Source: Chitinophaga silvisoli (GTDB lineage Bacteria > Bacteroidota > Bacteroidia > Chitinophagales > Chitinophagaceae). Taken from it: DNA of 64,000 nt. Location: contig NZ_QTJV01000001.1 in assembly GCF_003412465.1 (NCBI RefSeq), positions 186,001-250,000 on the forward strand, given 5' to 3'. The position numbers and the translations under genes were made by a program. Every line of letters begins with the position of its first letter. Positions within the stretch are counted from its first letter, which is position 1. Below the pieces are notes generated by a model. That model searched no databases. It had not been told where the DNA came from and saw only the letters and a list, made by a program, of their open reading frames with translations. Positions 24,650 through 33,266 of this stretch are shown here, piece after piece.

Positions 24650-24868
24650 ATGGCAAAACAGGCACTCATTAAACAGGATGGAATAATACTAGAAGCCTTG
24701 TCTAACGCTATGTTCCGGGTGAAATTGGAAAATGGGCATGAGATTTTGGCCACCATTTCTGGCAAAATGAGAATGCACTATATCCGCATCCTTCCTGGAG
24801 ACAAGGTTGGGGTAGAGATGAGCCCATATGATTTGAGCAGAGGAAGGATCATATTCAGATATAAATAA
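24650..24868 (+). CDS. infA: Translation initiation factor IF-1
   Basis: 72 residues, a single OB fold that covers the 30S A site during initiation. Sequence [72 protein letters not shown] is summarised by the marks [19 protein letters not shown] and [16 protein letters not shown]. It begins the last part of the cluster, after its own -7 box. Confidence 0.97.
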   Translation: MAKQALIKQDGIILEALSNAMFRVKLENGHEILATISGKMRMHYIRILPGDKVGVEMSPYDLSRGRIIFRYK

Positions 24869-24894
24869 ACACATAGACTTATAACTCATAACTT

Positions 24895-25011
24895 ATGAAG
24901 GTAAGAGCTTCCATAAAAAAAAGAAGTGCAGATTGTAAGATCGTGCGCAGGAAGGGAAAATTGTTGGTAATCAACAAGAAGAATCCTCGTTTTAAACAAC
25001 GTCAGGGTTAA
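24895..25011 (+). CDS. rpmJ: 50S ribosomal protein L36
   Basis: 38 residues, too short for most ORF filters. It starts [20 protein letters not shown] and ends [12 protein letters not shown]. Only one cysteine is left where the zinc-binding form has three and a His, so this is the zinc-free type. It sits in the standard place between infA and rpsM. Confidence 0.95.
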   Translation: MKVRASIKKRSADCKIVRRKGKLLVINKKNPRFKQRQG

Positions 25012-25045
25012 TCATATTAAATAAACTAGAAAATTTAATTCAAAT

Positions 25046-25426
25046 ATGGCACGTATAGCCGGTATCGATCTACCTAAGAATAAAAGAGGAGAAATTGGTC
25101 TGACCTATATCTATGGTATTGGCCGTTCTACCGCTCAGTACATTCTGGAGAAGTCAGGAATTGACTTTAACAAGAAAGTAAAAGATTGGAACGATGATGA
25201 GCAGACTGCTATCCGTAACATCATCAATGGTGAGTTTAAGGTAGAAGGTCAGCTGCGTTCTGAAGTACAAATGAATATCAAGCGTCTGCTGGATATCGCT
25301 TGTTACCGTGGTCTCCGCCACAGAAAGGGCTTACCGCTCAGAGGCCAGCGTACTCGTACTAACAGCCGTACCCGTAAAGGTAAACGTAAGACGGTTGCAG
25401 GTAAGAAAAAAGCGCCTAAGAAATAA
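25046..25426 (+). CDS. rpsM: 30S ribosomal protein S13
   Basis: 126 residues. S13 contacts the P-site tRNA and the large subunit. Motifs: [34 protein letters not shown] and the C-terminal [34 protein letters not shown]. The gap to rpsK (92 nt) has a CTGGAAC repeat structure. Confidence 0.98.
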   Translation: MARIAGIDLPKNKRGEIGLTYIYGIGRSTAQYILEKSGIDFNKKVKDWNDDEQTAIRNIINGEFKVEGQLRSEVQMNIKRLLDIACYRGLRHRKGLPLRGQRTRTNSRTRKGKRKTVAGKKKAPKK

Positions 25427-25447
25427 TCTTGATAATACAAATAACAA

Positions 25448-25506
25448 GTTCCAGCTTCCAATGATCGTAAAGATGACGTGGGGTATCTGGAACCTGGAAC
25501 CTGGAA
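25448..25506 (+). repeat. Repeat/hairpin in the rpsM-rpsK gap
   Basis: GTTCCAG (25448-25454) is the inverse of CTGGAAC, which occurs twice in tandem (25487-25493, 25494-25500) with a partial third copy. Confidence 0.6.
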
Positions 25507-25518
25507 TTTTATATAATT

Positions 25519-25920
25519 ATGGCAAAAGCACAAAATACAAAAGCTGCAGCTAGCAAAAAAAGGGTAGTTAAAGTAGATAACTACGGTGATGTTCACATTT
25601 CTGCTAGTTTCAACAACATTATCATCAGCATTACCAACAAGCAAGGACAGGTAATCTCCTGGTCTACTGCTGGTAAGATGGGCTTCAAGGGTTCTAAGAA
25701 GAACACTCCATATGCTGCCCAGCTGGCTGCTTCCGATGCTGCTAAAGTAGCACTGGATGCTGGTCTGAAAAGAGCAGATGTTTTTGTAAAAGGTCCTGGA
25801 GCAGGACGTGAGAGCGCTATCCGTGCGATCGCTAACTCCGGTATCGAAGTGACTATGATCAAGGATGTGACTCCGCTGCCACACAATGGTTGCCGTCCTC
25901 CTAAGAAGAGAAGAGTATAG
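25519..25920 (+). CDS. rpsK: 30S ribosomal protein S11
   Basis: 133 residues. S11 helps shape the Shine-Dalgarno/anti-Shine-Dalgarno platform. Motifs: [91 protein letters not shown]. The N-terminal lysine-rich stretch is longer than in E. coli. Bacteroidota lack SD use, which makes this platform protein worth comparing. Confidence 0.98.
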   Translation: MAKAQNTKAAASKKRVVKVDNYGDVHISASFNNIIISITNKQGQVISWSTAGKMGFKGSKKNTPYAAQLAASDAAKVALDAGLKRADVFVKGPGAGRESAIRAIANSGIEVTMIKDVTPLPHNGCRPPKKRRV

Positions 25921-26021
25921 TATCTATATATACTGAAGATTTTCGAAAGTGGATAGATGGGGGGTAACTCTCACTGGCTGCTTTCGATTTTCTACATTAA
26001 GTAATTAAACAAACAAGTGGG

Positions 26022-26058
26022 TATATGATCGTGTTTAAGATTTTTTAAGGATCATATA
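26022..26058 (+). repeat. Hairpin ahead of rpsD
   Basis: TATATGATC (26022-26030) / GATCATATA (26050-26058), perfect 9-bp stem, 27 nt ahead of the rpsD start. A further CGAAAG/CTTTCG pair lies upstream at 25944-25986. Confidence 0.65.
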
Positions 26059-26084
26059 TCGCAACTAAAAAATCTAGTAACAAA

Positions 26085-26690
26085 ATGGCAAGGTACACAG
26101 GACCAAAGACCAAGATCTCCAGAATTTTCGGAGAACCGATTTTAGGTAACGGTAAGTATTTAGGTAAGAACAGCAACCCTCCGGGTCAGCACGGTGCAAC
26201 CCGTAAGCGTAAACAGCTGGGTGAATACGCACTGCAGCTGCGTGAAAAACAGAAAGCTAAGTACACTTATGGTGTATTGGAGCGTCAGTTCGCAAACCTG
26301 TTCGTAGAGGCAAACCGTCGTAAAGGCGTTACCGGTGAAGTATTGATCAAATTACTGGAAGCTCGTCTGGATAACACAGTATTCCGTATGGGTATTGCTG
26401 CAAGCCGTCCTGCTGCACGTCAGCTGGTGTCTCACAAGCACATCACTGTAAACGGTCAGGTAATGAACATCCCTTCTTATCAGCTGCAACCAGGTGATAT
26501 CATCGGACTGAAAGAATCTGCTGCATCCAACACTGCAATCACCAGCAACATTCGTGGTAAAAACCCTAAGTTTAGCTGGTTAGATTGGAACGAGAAAGAA
26601 CTGAAAGGTACTTTCATCGCTTACCCTGAAAGGGAAGCAGTTCCTGAAAACATCAAGGAACAGCTGATCGTAGAATTGTACTCTAAATAA
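26085..26690 (+). CDS. rpsD: 30S ribosomal protein S4
   Basis: 201 residues. S4 starts 16S rRNA 5' domain assembly and in E. coli represses the alpha operon. Motifs: [21 protein letters not shown] at the N-terminus with no zinc-cysteine cluster, [30 protein letters not shown] assembly region, and the S4 domain [32 protein letters not shown]. The gap before it is 164 nt with two hairpins that could bind S4. Confidence 0.98.
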   Translation: MARYTGPKTKISRIFGEPILGNGKYLGKNSNPPGQHGATRKRKQLGEYALQLREKQKAKYTYGVLERQFANLFVEANRRKGVTGEVLIKLLEARLDNTVFRMGIAASRPAARQLVSHKHITVNGQVMNIPSYQLQPGDIIGLKESAASNTAITSNIRGKNPKFSWLDWNEKELKGTFIAYPEREAVPENIKEQLIVELYSK

Positions 26691-26701
26691 TAATAATACT
26701 T

Positions 26702-26778
26702 TAGCCGTTAGCGAAGGATCATCGGTTATCGATATAAGTTTCTTATATTGGTATCTAATGATTGCCTGCTGACGGCTA
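26702..26778 (+). repeat. Extended hairpin between rpsD and rpoA
   Basis: TAGCCGT (26702-26708) / ACGGCTA (26772-26778) close a stem whose centre is ATATAAG / CTTATAT (26732-26738 / 26742-26748, loop TTT), with more partial pairs between. Confidence 0.65.
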
Positions 26779-26816
26779 TTGGCAGTTTTACATAAACATT
26801 TAAACTTAACATATCA

Positions 26817-27812
26817 ATGGCAATTCTGAATTTCCAAAAGCCTGATAAGATCGTTTTGCAAAAGTCAACAGACTTTGAAGCTCAATTCGAATTCCGGCCG
26901 TTAGAACCGGGTTATGGGGTGACTGTAGGTAACGCGCTTCGTCGTGTACTGTTGTCATCACTTGAGGGTTATGCCATTGTGGGAATAAAGATAGAAGGAG
27001 CAGACCACGAGTTTGCAACTTTAAAAGGAATTACCGAAGACGTAACTGAGATCATCCTGAACCTGAAACAGGTTCGTTTCAAAAGGATCGTGGAGAATGA
27101 AGTGAGCAATGAGAAGATCCAGATCTCTATCAAAGGTAAGACCGAGTTCCGTGCTGATATGATCGAAAAAGCTACCAGTGCTTTCCAGATCATGAATCCT
27201 GAATTACTCATCTGCACACTCGATCCATCTGCAAAGCTGGATATCGAACTGACTATCGGTAAAGGCCGTGGTTATGTTCCTGCTGATGAGAACAAACCAA
27301 AGGATGCAGTATTCGGCTACATCGCAATCGACTCTATCTTTACACCAATCAAGAATGTAAAGTATAGCATTGAAAATACCCGTGTGGAGCAGAAGACCGA
27401 CTACGAGAAGTTGATCATGGAAGTGGTTACCGACGGTACCATCCACCCGGAAGAAGCTGTAAAGCAAGCTTCACGCATCCTGATTCAGCACCTGATGATC
27501 ATCACTGACGAAAACATCAGCTTTGATACCAAGGATACTGAAAAAGAAGATGTAGTTGACGAACAGACACTGCAACTGCGTAAGATCCTGAAGACTCCGC
27601 TGGAAGACCTGGATCTGAGCGTACGTGCTTTCAACTGTCTGAAAGCTGCTAAAATCAACTCCCTGAGCGAACTGGTACAGTACGAGCAGGAAGAACTGAT
27701 GAAGTTCAGAAACTTCGGTCAGAAATCCCTGAGCGAAATCGAGCAGGTACTGAACGAAAGAGGTCTGCATTTCGGTATGGATCTTTCCAAACTGAAACTG
27801 GACGAAGAATAG
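26817..27812 (+). CDS. rpoA: RNA polymerase alpha subunit
   Basis: 331 residues. The N-terminal domain (1 to about 235) dimerises and binds beta/beta': [27 protein letters not shown] is the family signature. The C-terminal domain (about 250-331) binds DNA UP elements and activators: [45 protein letters not shown]. The acidic linker [14 protein letters not shown] separates the two. Alpha operon order rpsD-rpoA-rplQ is as in most bacteria. Confidence 0.98.
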   Translation: MAILNFQKPDKIVLQKSTDFEAQFEFRPLEPGYGVTVGNALRRVLLSSLEGYAIVGIKIEGADHEFATLKGITEDVTEIILNLKQVRFKRIVENEVSNEKIQISIKGKTEFRADMIEKATSAFQIMNPELLICTLDPSAKLDIELTIGKGRGYVPADENKPKDAVFGYIAIDSIFTPIKNVKYSIENTRVEQKTDYEKLIMEVVTDGTIHPEEAVKQASRILIQHLMIITDENISFDTKDTEKEDVVDEQTLQLRKILKTPLEDLDLSVRAFNCLKAAKINSLSELVQYEQEELMKFRNFGQKSLSEIEQVLNERGLHFGMDLSKLKLDEE

Positions 27813-27886
27813 TCTTTAACTACTTTATAACATAAGTACTCTGTAATTCCTGACACGGTACAGGGGAAACCAAAAATCACAATGTC

Positions 27887-28369
27887 ATGCGTCACGGTAA
27901 TAAAGTGAACCACCTCAGCAGAACTGCTGCACACCGCTCAGCCCTGTTATCTAACCTGGCTATCGAACTGATCGCTCACAAGCGTATCACCACCACCCTG
28001 GCTAAAGCTAAGGCGCTGCGTGTTTATGTTGAGCCTATCCTGACAAGAGCTAAAGCTGATTCTACCCACAATCGTAGAATTGCGTTCAGCTACCTGCAGA
28101 ACAAGGAAGCGATCAAGGAATTGTTCGGTGCTGTAAGTGAGAAGATTGCTAACCGTCCAGGTGGTTATACCCGTATCATCAAGCTTGGCAAACGTATGGG
28201 TGATAACGCTGAAACTGCACTGATCGAACTGGTTGATTTCAATGAAATCTACGGTGGTAAAGTGGAAGAAAAAGCTGCTCCAGCGAAGAAAACCCGTCGT
28301 GCTGGCGGTGCCAAAAAGAAAGCAGATGATGCTGCTGCAAATGCAACTGAAGAGAAAGCTGCTGAGTAA
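27887..28369 (+). CDS. rplQ: 50S ribosomal protein L17
   Basis: 160 residues. The L17 core covers about 1-125: [45 protein letters not shown]. Residues 126-160 are an extension rich in Lys, Ala and Glu ([20 protein letters not shown]...EEKAAE), common in Bacteroidota and probably disordered. It is the last gene of the cluster. Confidence 0.97.
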   Translation: MRHGNKVNHLSRTAAHRSALLSNLAIELIAHKRITTTLAKAKALRVYVEPILTRAKADSTHNRRIAFSYLQNKEAIKELFGAVSEKIANRPGGYTRIIKLGKRMGDNAETALIELVDFNEIYGGKVEEKAAPAKKTRRAGGAKKKADDAAANATEEKAAE

Positions 28370-28402
28370 TCAGAAGATAGTATCCGAAGATAATGAAAGA
28401 GT

Positions 28403-28429
28403 CCCGGGAGTAATCCCGGGATTTTTTTA
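28403..28429 (+). terminator. Terminator of the ribosomal protein cluster
   Basis: CCCGGGA (28403-28409) / TCCCGGG (28414-28420), loop GTAA, then A and seven T. Confidence 0.92.
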
Positions 28430-28604
28430 TTTATGGTATGAAGCATGATCCTTTGTTAGAAAGGAGGACTGCTCCTGCAGCCGGTTTTGATTAATTAATT
28501 CAGGAGCTTCTACCTGTGCTTGTACGTCTCGTATTATTCAATTAATTAATTAAATTATTTTGTAATATTGCTAACAGGACAACTAACCATAATCTCTAAA
28601 ACCT

Positions 28605-29426
28605 ATGATTTATTTAAAGTGCAACGCCTGTGCCCACCACAACCCGTCACGTTCTGAGTTCCTTACATTTTGCGAGAAATGTGGTAAAAAGATAGAGAGT
28701 TGCTTCTCTAACTGGAAACAAAAACGTCCGGAGGGGAATTTCGAGGAATTCCAGCAGGAGGTTGGCATCTATGTGAAGGACGAAGAACCTAGGGAAAGTC
28801 TGAAAGAACGATACATCAAATATGCGGGCAGGAGAGGGGCACTGCTATCCCTGATCCTTGTGATTGGTCTTGCGGCAGTAGCCGGGGGCTATTTCGGTAA
28901 GAAAATGGTTATCAACATCATTTATCCTAAAATCAATAAATCCTGGCTATACTCGACCTGGGAAACCGTAGTAATCGGTCGCCAGGCGGTGGAAATCAGT
29001 ACGCCCATGCACCTGGGGGTGAATGATCAGCCATTGGCACCGGAACTGGCTCCATTGGTAGAGTATACTAAAAGCTACCGCAACCGTTCAGAAGAAGGGA
29101 TGCAGGTGATGGTAAACATGTTCAGTTTCCGCACCAATATCTCCAATGACCTGGAACTGGCAGCTACTACCGCTGCGAACGGAATGCAGAAAGAAGACGA
29201 TATCTCCGACCTGAAGTATACCACCAGTCATATTACCCAGAGTGGAATGGATGCGCTGCTCCTGCAGGGTACTTTCAACTACAAGGGCTCGCTTCATCTT
29301 TCATTTTATGACCTCCTGGTCACCCGCGGGCAACATCGCTGGGAAGTAGCGATCAGGTACCGTGAAGATGATAAAAACGCATCTACAGCCGCTTTACGCA
29401 TCATAAAATCGATACATATCAAGTAA
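28605..29426 (+). CDS. Membrane protein with N-terminal zinc ribbon, unknown function
   Basis: 273 residues. A zinc-ribbon-like head has CNAC at 6-9 and CEKC at 28-31, followed by a charged linker, one membrane segment (GALLSLILVIGLAAVAGGYFG at about 78-98) and a C-terminal extracytoplasmic domain of about 170 residues with alternating strands. Topology would be zinc ribbon inside, domain outside. Zinc-ribbon plus single helix is a common bacterial arrangement, but I do not recognise the outer domain. It stands alone between the rplQ terminator and carA. Confidence 0.8.
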   Translation: MIYLKCNACAHHNPSRSEFLTFCEKCGKKIESCFSNWKQKRPEGNFEEFQQEVGIYVKDEEPRESLKERYIKYAGRRGALLSLILVIGLAAVAGGYFGKKMVINIIYPKINKSWLYSTWETVVIGRQAVEISTPMHLGVNDQPLAPELAPLVEYTKSYRNRSEEGMQVMVNMFSFRTNISNDLELAATTAANGMQKEDDISDLKYTTSHITQSGMDALLLQGTFNYKGSLHLSFYDLLVTRGQHRWEVAIRYREDDKNASTAALRIIKSIHIK

Positions 29427-29485
29427 CAGCTGAGGCAGGCGAAGAATTAATCTGTGTTTTTATCAATTCTTAAGCTATTATTCAA

Positions 29486-29493
29486 TAACTTTG
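29486..29493 (+). promoter_or_regulatory. carA promoter -7 box
   Basis: TAACTTTG, 29 nt before the carA ATG, followed by CACG. The -33 box is poor. Confidence 0.55.
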
Positions 29494-29521
29494 CACGATT
29501 TTTCAAAAAAGAATAATAAGC

Positions 29522-30631
29522 ATGCCTCAGACGAGATCAATCCAGCCTGCGATATTACTGTTAGAAGATGGAACAGTATTTCAGGGAAAAGCTTTTGGTA
29601 AAATAGGCACCGCTTCCGGTGAACTGTGTTTTAATACTGGTATGACAGGATACCAGGAAGTATTTACCGATCCTTCCTATAAAGGGCAGGTCCTGATCAT
29701 GAATAATTGCTATATCGGCAATTATGGAGTGAAAAAGGATGACGTGGAAAGCGAAAGTGTGAAGATTAATGGATTGATCGCTAAGAATATTGCGTACAAC
29801 TATTCTCGTCCAATGGCGGATGGCTCCCTGGAGAAATTCCTGGATGAGAACAACCTGGTAGCAATTTACGATGTAGATACCCGTGCGCTGGTATCACATA
29901 TTCGTAGCCAGGGTGCGATGAACTGCATCATCTCTTCTGAAATCCTTGACGTAGATCAGCTGAAAGCTAAACTGAAAGAAGTACCTTCAATGGAAGGTCA
30001 GGCACTTTGCAAGGAAGTGACTACGAAGGAACCTTACAATGTAGGTGATCCTAATGCAGACATCCGTATTGCAGTATTGGACAATGGTGTGAAGCGTAAC
30101 ATGTTGAAATGCCTCTCAGAAAAAGGTGCTTACCTGCAGGTATTCCCTACGGATACGCCATTTGAAGAGTGTGAGAAATTCAAGCCGAATGCTTACTTCG
30201 TATCCAATGGTCCTGGTGACCCTGCTCCGCTGAAATACGCTGTGGATACAGTGAAGAAGATCCTGGCAGCAGATAAGCCGATGTTTGGCATCTGCCTGGG
30301 ACATCAGTTGCTGGCACTGGCCAACGACATCCCTACTTATAAAATGCACCACGGTCACCGCGGTCTGAACCATCCGGTAAAGAACCTGGCTACCGGTCGT
30401 TGCGAAATCACTACCCAGAACCACGGTTTTGCAGTAGATCCAAAGGCAATAGCGGCCAGCGAGCATGTAGAGGTGACACACGTAAACCTGAACGATCAGT
30501 CAATTGAAGGTATCAGGATTAAGAACAAACCTGCATTCTCAGTACAGTACCATCCGGAGTCAACTCCCGGTCCGTATGACAGCCGTTACCTGTTTGATGA
30601 CTTCTTTACCATGATTAAGAAGCACATGTAA
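29522..30631 (+). CDS. carA: Carbamoyl-phosphate synthase small chain
   Basis: 369 residues. The class I glutamine amidotransferase half (about 185-369) carries the catalytic cysteine in FGICLGHQLLALAN and the His/Glu of QYHPESTPGP; the N-terminal domain begins PAILLLEDGTVFQGKAFG. It supplies ammonia for carbamoyl phosphate used in pyrimidine and arginine synthesis. carB does not follow; strong terminators do. The large subunit must be elsewhere. Confidence 0.97.
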   Translation: MPQTRSIQPAILLLEDGTVFQGKAFGKIGTASGELCFNTGMTGYQEVFTDPSYKGQVLIMNNCYIGNYGVKKDDVESESVKINGLIAKNIAYNYSRPMADGSLEKFLDENNLVAIYDVDTRALVSHIRSQGAMNCIISSEILDVDQLKAKLKEVPSMEGQALCKEVTTKEPYNVGDPNADIRIAVLDNGVKRNMLKCLSEKGAYLQVFPTDTPFEECEKFKPNAYFVSNGPGDPAPLKYAVDTVKKILAADKPMFGICLGHQLLALANDIPTYKMHHGHRGLNHPVKNLATGRCEITTQNHGFAVDPKAIAASEHVEVTHVNLNDQSIEGIRIKNKPAFSVQYHPESTPGPYDSRYLFDDFFTMIKKHM

Positions 30632-30663
30632 GATTAGTTTGTATGTAGAATATGACCAAAAGG

Positions 30664-30690
30664 CGGTCCGGCTATGTCCGGGCCGTTTTC
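30664..30690 (+). terminator. carA terminator
   Basis: CGGTCCGG (30664-30671) / CCGGGCCG (30678-30685), one U-G pair, then TTTTCATTTT. Confidence 0.85.
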
Positions 30691-30740
30691 ATTTTGGGGC
30701 GGAATGTTCCCGTTTAAATGCTAAAATACTGCTTGTATAA

Positions 30741-30778
30741 AAAGAGGCTTTTGCAACATGCAAAAGCCTCTTTTTATG
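30741..30778. terminator. Bidirectional terminator
   Basis: AAAGAGGCTTTTGCA (30741-30755) / TGCAAAAGCCTCTTT (30759-30773), a 15-bp perfect stem with T runs on both sides. Confidence 0.85.
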
Positions 30779-30828
30779 AATGTCATCCTTAATATATTGA
30801 TTATCAATTATCTTGTTCGGTATAGGGC

Positions 30829-31104
30829 AAAAAAATACGGCTCCGTGATCGGAGCCGTTTGCCTTTATAAATTCCACGTTATGAAAAACTGATACAAAAA
30901 TACGGTATTTTGCTAAAACGTTTTAGTTTTCTTCAAACTTTTTTACAGAAATCTGAAAAATTCTTTTTTCTGTAGTCGCAACACCTATGTGTTGACGGAG
31001 TAAAGTTCGGTTGATAAAAACGTTTGGAAAAATTTCTAAGGTTAAATTTATGCTAAACAACGAAACTCACTGATCTCTTTTCTCTGTCACTATCCCGTCG
31101 TTCA
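30829..31104 (-). ncRNA. Candidate non-coding RNA (about 275 nt)
   Basis: A minus-strand promoter (31110-31140) and a minus-strand terminator (30829-30858) frame a stretch with no ORF longer than a few codons in sense. Inside are hairpins ACAGAAA/TTTCTGT, CAACAC/GTGTTG, and a 14-nt palindrome CTAAAACGTTTTAG. The terminator pairs ACGGCTCCG with CGGAGCCGT and is followed on the minus strand by seven T. I cannot place it in a known family; 6S RNA has about this length but its defining bubble is not provable here. The rest of the 645-nt gap 30632-31277 holds only terminators. Confidence 0.5.
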
Positions 31105-31109
31105 CAATT

Positions 31110-31140
31110 CAAATATACGAACAAAATTGAAGAATCCAAC
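31110..31140 (-). promoter_or_regulatory. Minus-strand promoter of the candidate ncRNA
   Basis: GTTG (31140-31137), 19-nt spacer, TATATTTG (31117-31110) on the minus strand: full agreement with the -33/-7 pattern. Confidence 0.7.
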
Positions 31141-31202
31141 ACTTTTTCATAAAATATTGTAGATTCTGTTCAGAAAATCGTACATATATTTTTTCTTAAT
31201 GT

Positions 31203-31230
31203 AAAAAAAGGGCCTTTTAGGCCCTTTTTT
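31203..31230. terminator. Terminator after the aminotransferase gene
   Basis: GGGCC (31210-31214) / GGCCC (31220-31224) with A and T runs on either side; works in both directions. Confidence 0.8.
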
Positions 31231-31277
31231 CTATTCTCAACAGAGAAATCAATTATATAGAATTTTATATAATGTAT

Positions 31278-32507
31278 TTATTGTTTTGCGCTGGCTAATG
31301 CTTCCATGGCTACTTCTGTTCGACCCGGGTAGATTTCGAGTGCTTTTTCTAAACAGATTAAAGCCTGACGAATATCATCGGTATTGATGACATAAGCGAG
31401 TCTTACTTCATTAAGGCCCAGGCCCGGGGTTGCATAAAAACCGGTAGCGGGTGCCAGCATCAGTGTTTTGCCTTCGTATTCGAAGCTTTCCAGCAGCCAC
31501 TGGCAGAATTTATCGCTATTATCAATTGGCAGGCGGGCGATGGCATAGAAGGCTCCACCCGGGTTAGGGCAGAACACGCCTGGAATCTGATTGAGCATGC
31601 TTACCAGCAGGTCTCTTCGATTCAGGTATTCAGCCTTGATTTCCCAGAAGTAGTTGAGTGGCAGGTCTACAGCAGCTTCACCGGCAATCTGGGCAAAGGA
31701 AGGGGGGCTCAGTCTTGCCTGGGCAAATTTCATCACCGCATCCAGTACCTGTTGGTTTTTGGTCACCAGGGCACCTATACGGCCTCCGCAGGCGCTATAG
31801 CGCTTGGAGATGGTGTCCATCAGGATCACGTGTTGTTCCAGGCCGTCCAGCTTCATGGCGGAGAAATGGTCCCCAACATAACAGAACTCTCTGTATGCCT
31901 CATCAGAGAAAAGGTAGAGGTTGTACTTGAGACAGAGTTGTTTCAGTACGTCCAGTTCTTCCCGGCTGTAGAGATAACCGGTAGGATTGTTGGGATTACA
32001 GATCATCAGCGCTTTGGTGCGTGGCGTGATGGCTTTTTCGAATTCTTCCATGGCCGGCAGTGCGAAACCGGTTTCGATAGAAGAGGTGATGGTTGTCACC
32101 GTTACGCCGGCTTCTGTTGCAAAACCATTGTAGTTTGCATAGAAAGGCTCGGGTACCAGTACTTCATCGCCCGCGTCCAGGCAGGCCATGAATGCGAACA
32201 TAATGGCTTCGGATCCACCTGTGGTGACAATAATCTGCTGATGGTTCAGCTCAATACCAAATCGTTCATAATAAGTCACCAGTTTGCGACGGTAGCTTTC
32301 ATTTCCGGCGGAGTGACTATATTCAAGAATTTTAAAGTCTGAATGGCGTACCGCATCCAGGACCTGTTTTGGTGTTTCAATATCGGGTTGGCCGATATTC
32401 AGGTGGAATACTTTGGTTCCTTTTTTCTTGGCAGCTTCTGCGTAAGGAACAAGTTTTCGGATGGGAGAAGCTGGCATTTGCTCACCTCTCTTACTAATGG
32501 TAGGCAT
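31278..32507 (-). CDS. Class I/II PLP-dependent aminotransferase (aspartate aminotransferase type)
   Basis: 409 residues, fold type I. PLP lysine in DTISKRYSACGGRIGALV, SNPNNPTG-like CNPNNPTGY for cofactor placement, SDEAYREF for the Asp/Tyr that hold the ring, and an N-terminal substrate-gating region. Its most likely reaction is Asp- or Ala-type transamination with 2-oxoglutarate. Longer than average by a C-terminal TPR-like tail (about 385-409). The gene is monocistronic on the minus strand, promoter about 25 nt upstream. Confidence 0.92.
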   Translation of the reverse strand: MPTISKRGEQMPASPIRKLVPYAEAAKKKGTKVFHLNIGQPDIETPKQVLDAVRHSDFKILEYSHSAGNESYRRKLVTYYERFGIELNHQQIIVTTGGSEAIMFAFMACLDAGDEVLVPEPFYANYNGFATEAGVTVTTITSSIETGFALPAMEEFEKAITPRTKALMICNPNNPTGYLYSREELDVLKQLCLKYNLYLFSDEAYREFCYVGDHFSAMKLDGLEQHVILMDTISKRYSACGGRIGALVTKNQQVLDAVMKFAQARLSPPSFAQIAGEAAVDLPLNYFWEIKAEYLNRRDLLVSMLNQIPGVFCPNPGGAFYAIARLPIDNSDKFCQWLLESFEYEGKTLMLAPATGFYATPGLGLNEVRLAYVINTDDIRQALICLEKALEIYPGRTEVAMEALASAKQ

Positions 32508-32529
32508 ATATTGTGTTTGATTTGCGATA

Positions 32530-32537
32530 CAAAGGTA
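32530..32537 (-). promoter_or_regulatory. Aminotransferase promoter -7 box
   Basis: TACCTTTG on the minus strand, 22 nt before the ATG at 32507. The -33 box is not clear. Confidence 0.6.
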
Positions 32538-32587
32538 GTTGATTATGGTTGGGTAAAAATATGGTAAGCAGGTTGGGGCTGGTTGAA

Positions 32588-32625
32588 ATAAAAAAAAGCC
32601 TTACAATTATAAAACTGTAAGGCTT
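32588..32625 (-). terminator. Terminator of the DUF1573 gene
   Basis: AAGCCTTACA (32596-32605) / TGTAAGGCTT (32616-32625), perfect 10 bp, followed on the minus strand by a run of T. Confidence 0.88.
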
Positions 32626-32667
32626 AATAAGTTTGTACAACGGGAGCCGTTGCAATGGCAGTACAAA

Positions 32668-33069
32668 TTAGTTTTCAACCTGACCTGTCAGGTGCAGTTC
32701 TTTATCCTGATCTACGCCTTTAACTTTAACCCAAATAGTTTTGTTCTGTGTTCCTACACTATTTGCGCTGTAACCTGCAGTGATCTTACCTTTTTTACCA
32801 GGCAGGATTGGTTCTTTGGTCCAGGTAGGAGTAGTACAACCACAACTTGCGCGTGCTGTTTCGATGATTACCGGTTCTTTGCTAACGTTAGTGAATTCGA
32901 AATCAACAGAAACAGGTTTGTTGAATTTGGTTTTACCGAAGTCGATAGTTTCTTTAGCGAATTTCACTTTACCATCAACAGGGTTCGCTGGTGTTGTAGT
33001 CTGAGACTGAGCCCAAAGAGCAGTAGTTAACAACATGCTCGCAAATAGGGATAAGATAAACTTTTTCAT
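32668..33069 (-). CDS. Secreted DUF1573 protein
   Basis: 133 residues with a signal peptide (MKKFILSLFASMLLTTALWAQ). The mature part is a single Ig-like beta domain with the DUF1573 marks: an FGKTKFNKPVSVDFEFTNVSKEPVII start and the invariant CGCTTPTWTKEPILPGKKG. The two cysteines of CGC are typical. DUF1573 proteins are widespread in Bacteroidota envelopes; no role is established. Confidence 0.93.
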   Translation of the reverse strand: MKKFILSLFASMLLTTALWAQSQTTTPANPVDGKVKFAKETIDFGKTKFNKPVSVDFEFTNVSKEPVIIETARASCGCTTPTWTKEPILPGKKGKITAGYSANSVGTQNKTIWVKVKGVDQDKELHLTGQVEN

Positions 33070-33124
33070 TTTATAATCTGGTTTTGACGATTGGTTAAAA
33101 ATATGATCACCGTTTCGTAAGTAA

Positions 33125-33153
33125 CAAATTTACAGCCAAAATTAACGCATCAA
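33125..33153 (-). promoter_or_regulatory. DUF1573 gene promoter
   Basis: On the minus strand TTG (33153-33151), an 18-nt spacer and TAAATTTG (33132-33125). Confidence 0.65.
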
Positions 33154-33240
33154 TAGGGAATTTATTAAAATCTTATTAAAAAAATTCTAATTATTTTACC
33201 TGATACATTTACAATCATTTCTCACTTGTATTTTATACCT

Positions 33241-33248
33241 TACTTTTG
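33241..33248 (+). promoter_or_regulatory. E1 gene promoter -7 box
   Basis: TACTTTTG, 19 nt before the first ATG (33267), with TTTC at the -33 place. Confidence 0.6.
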
Positions 33249-33266
33249 TGACATATACAACGAGGC

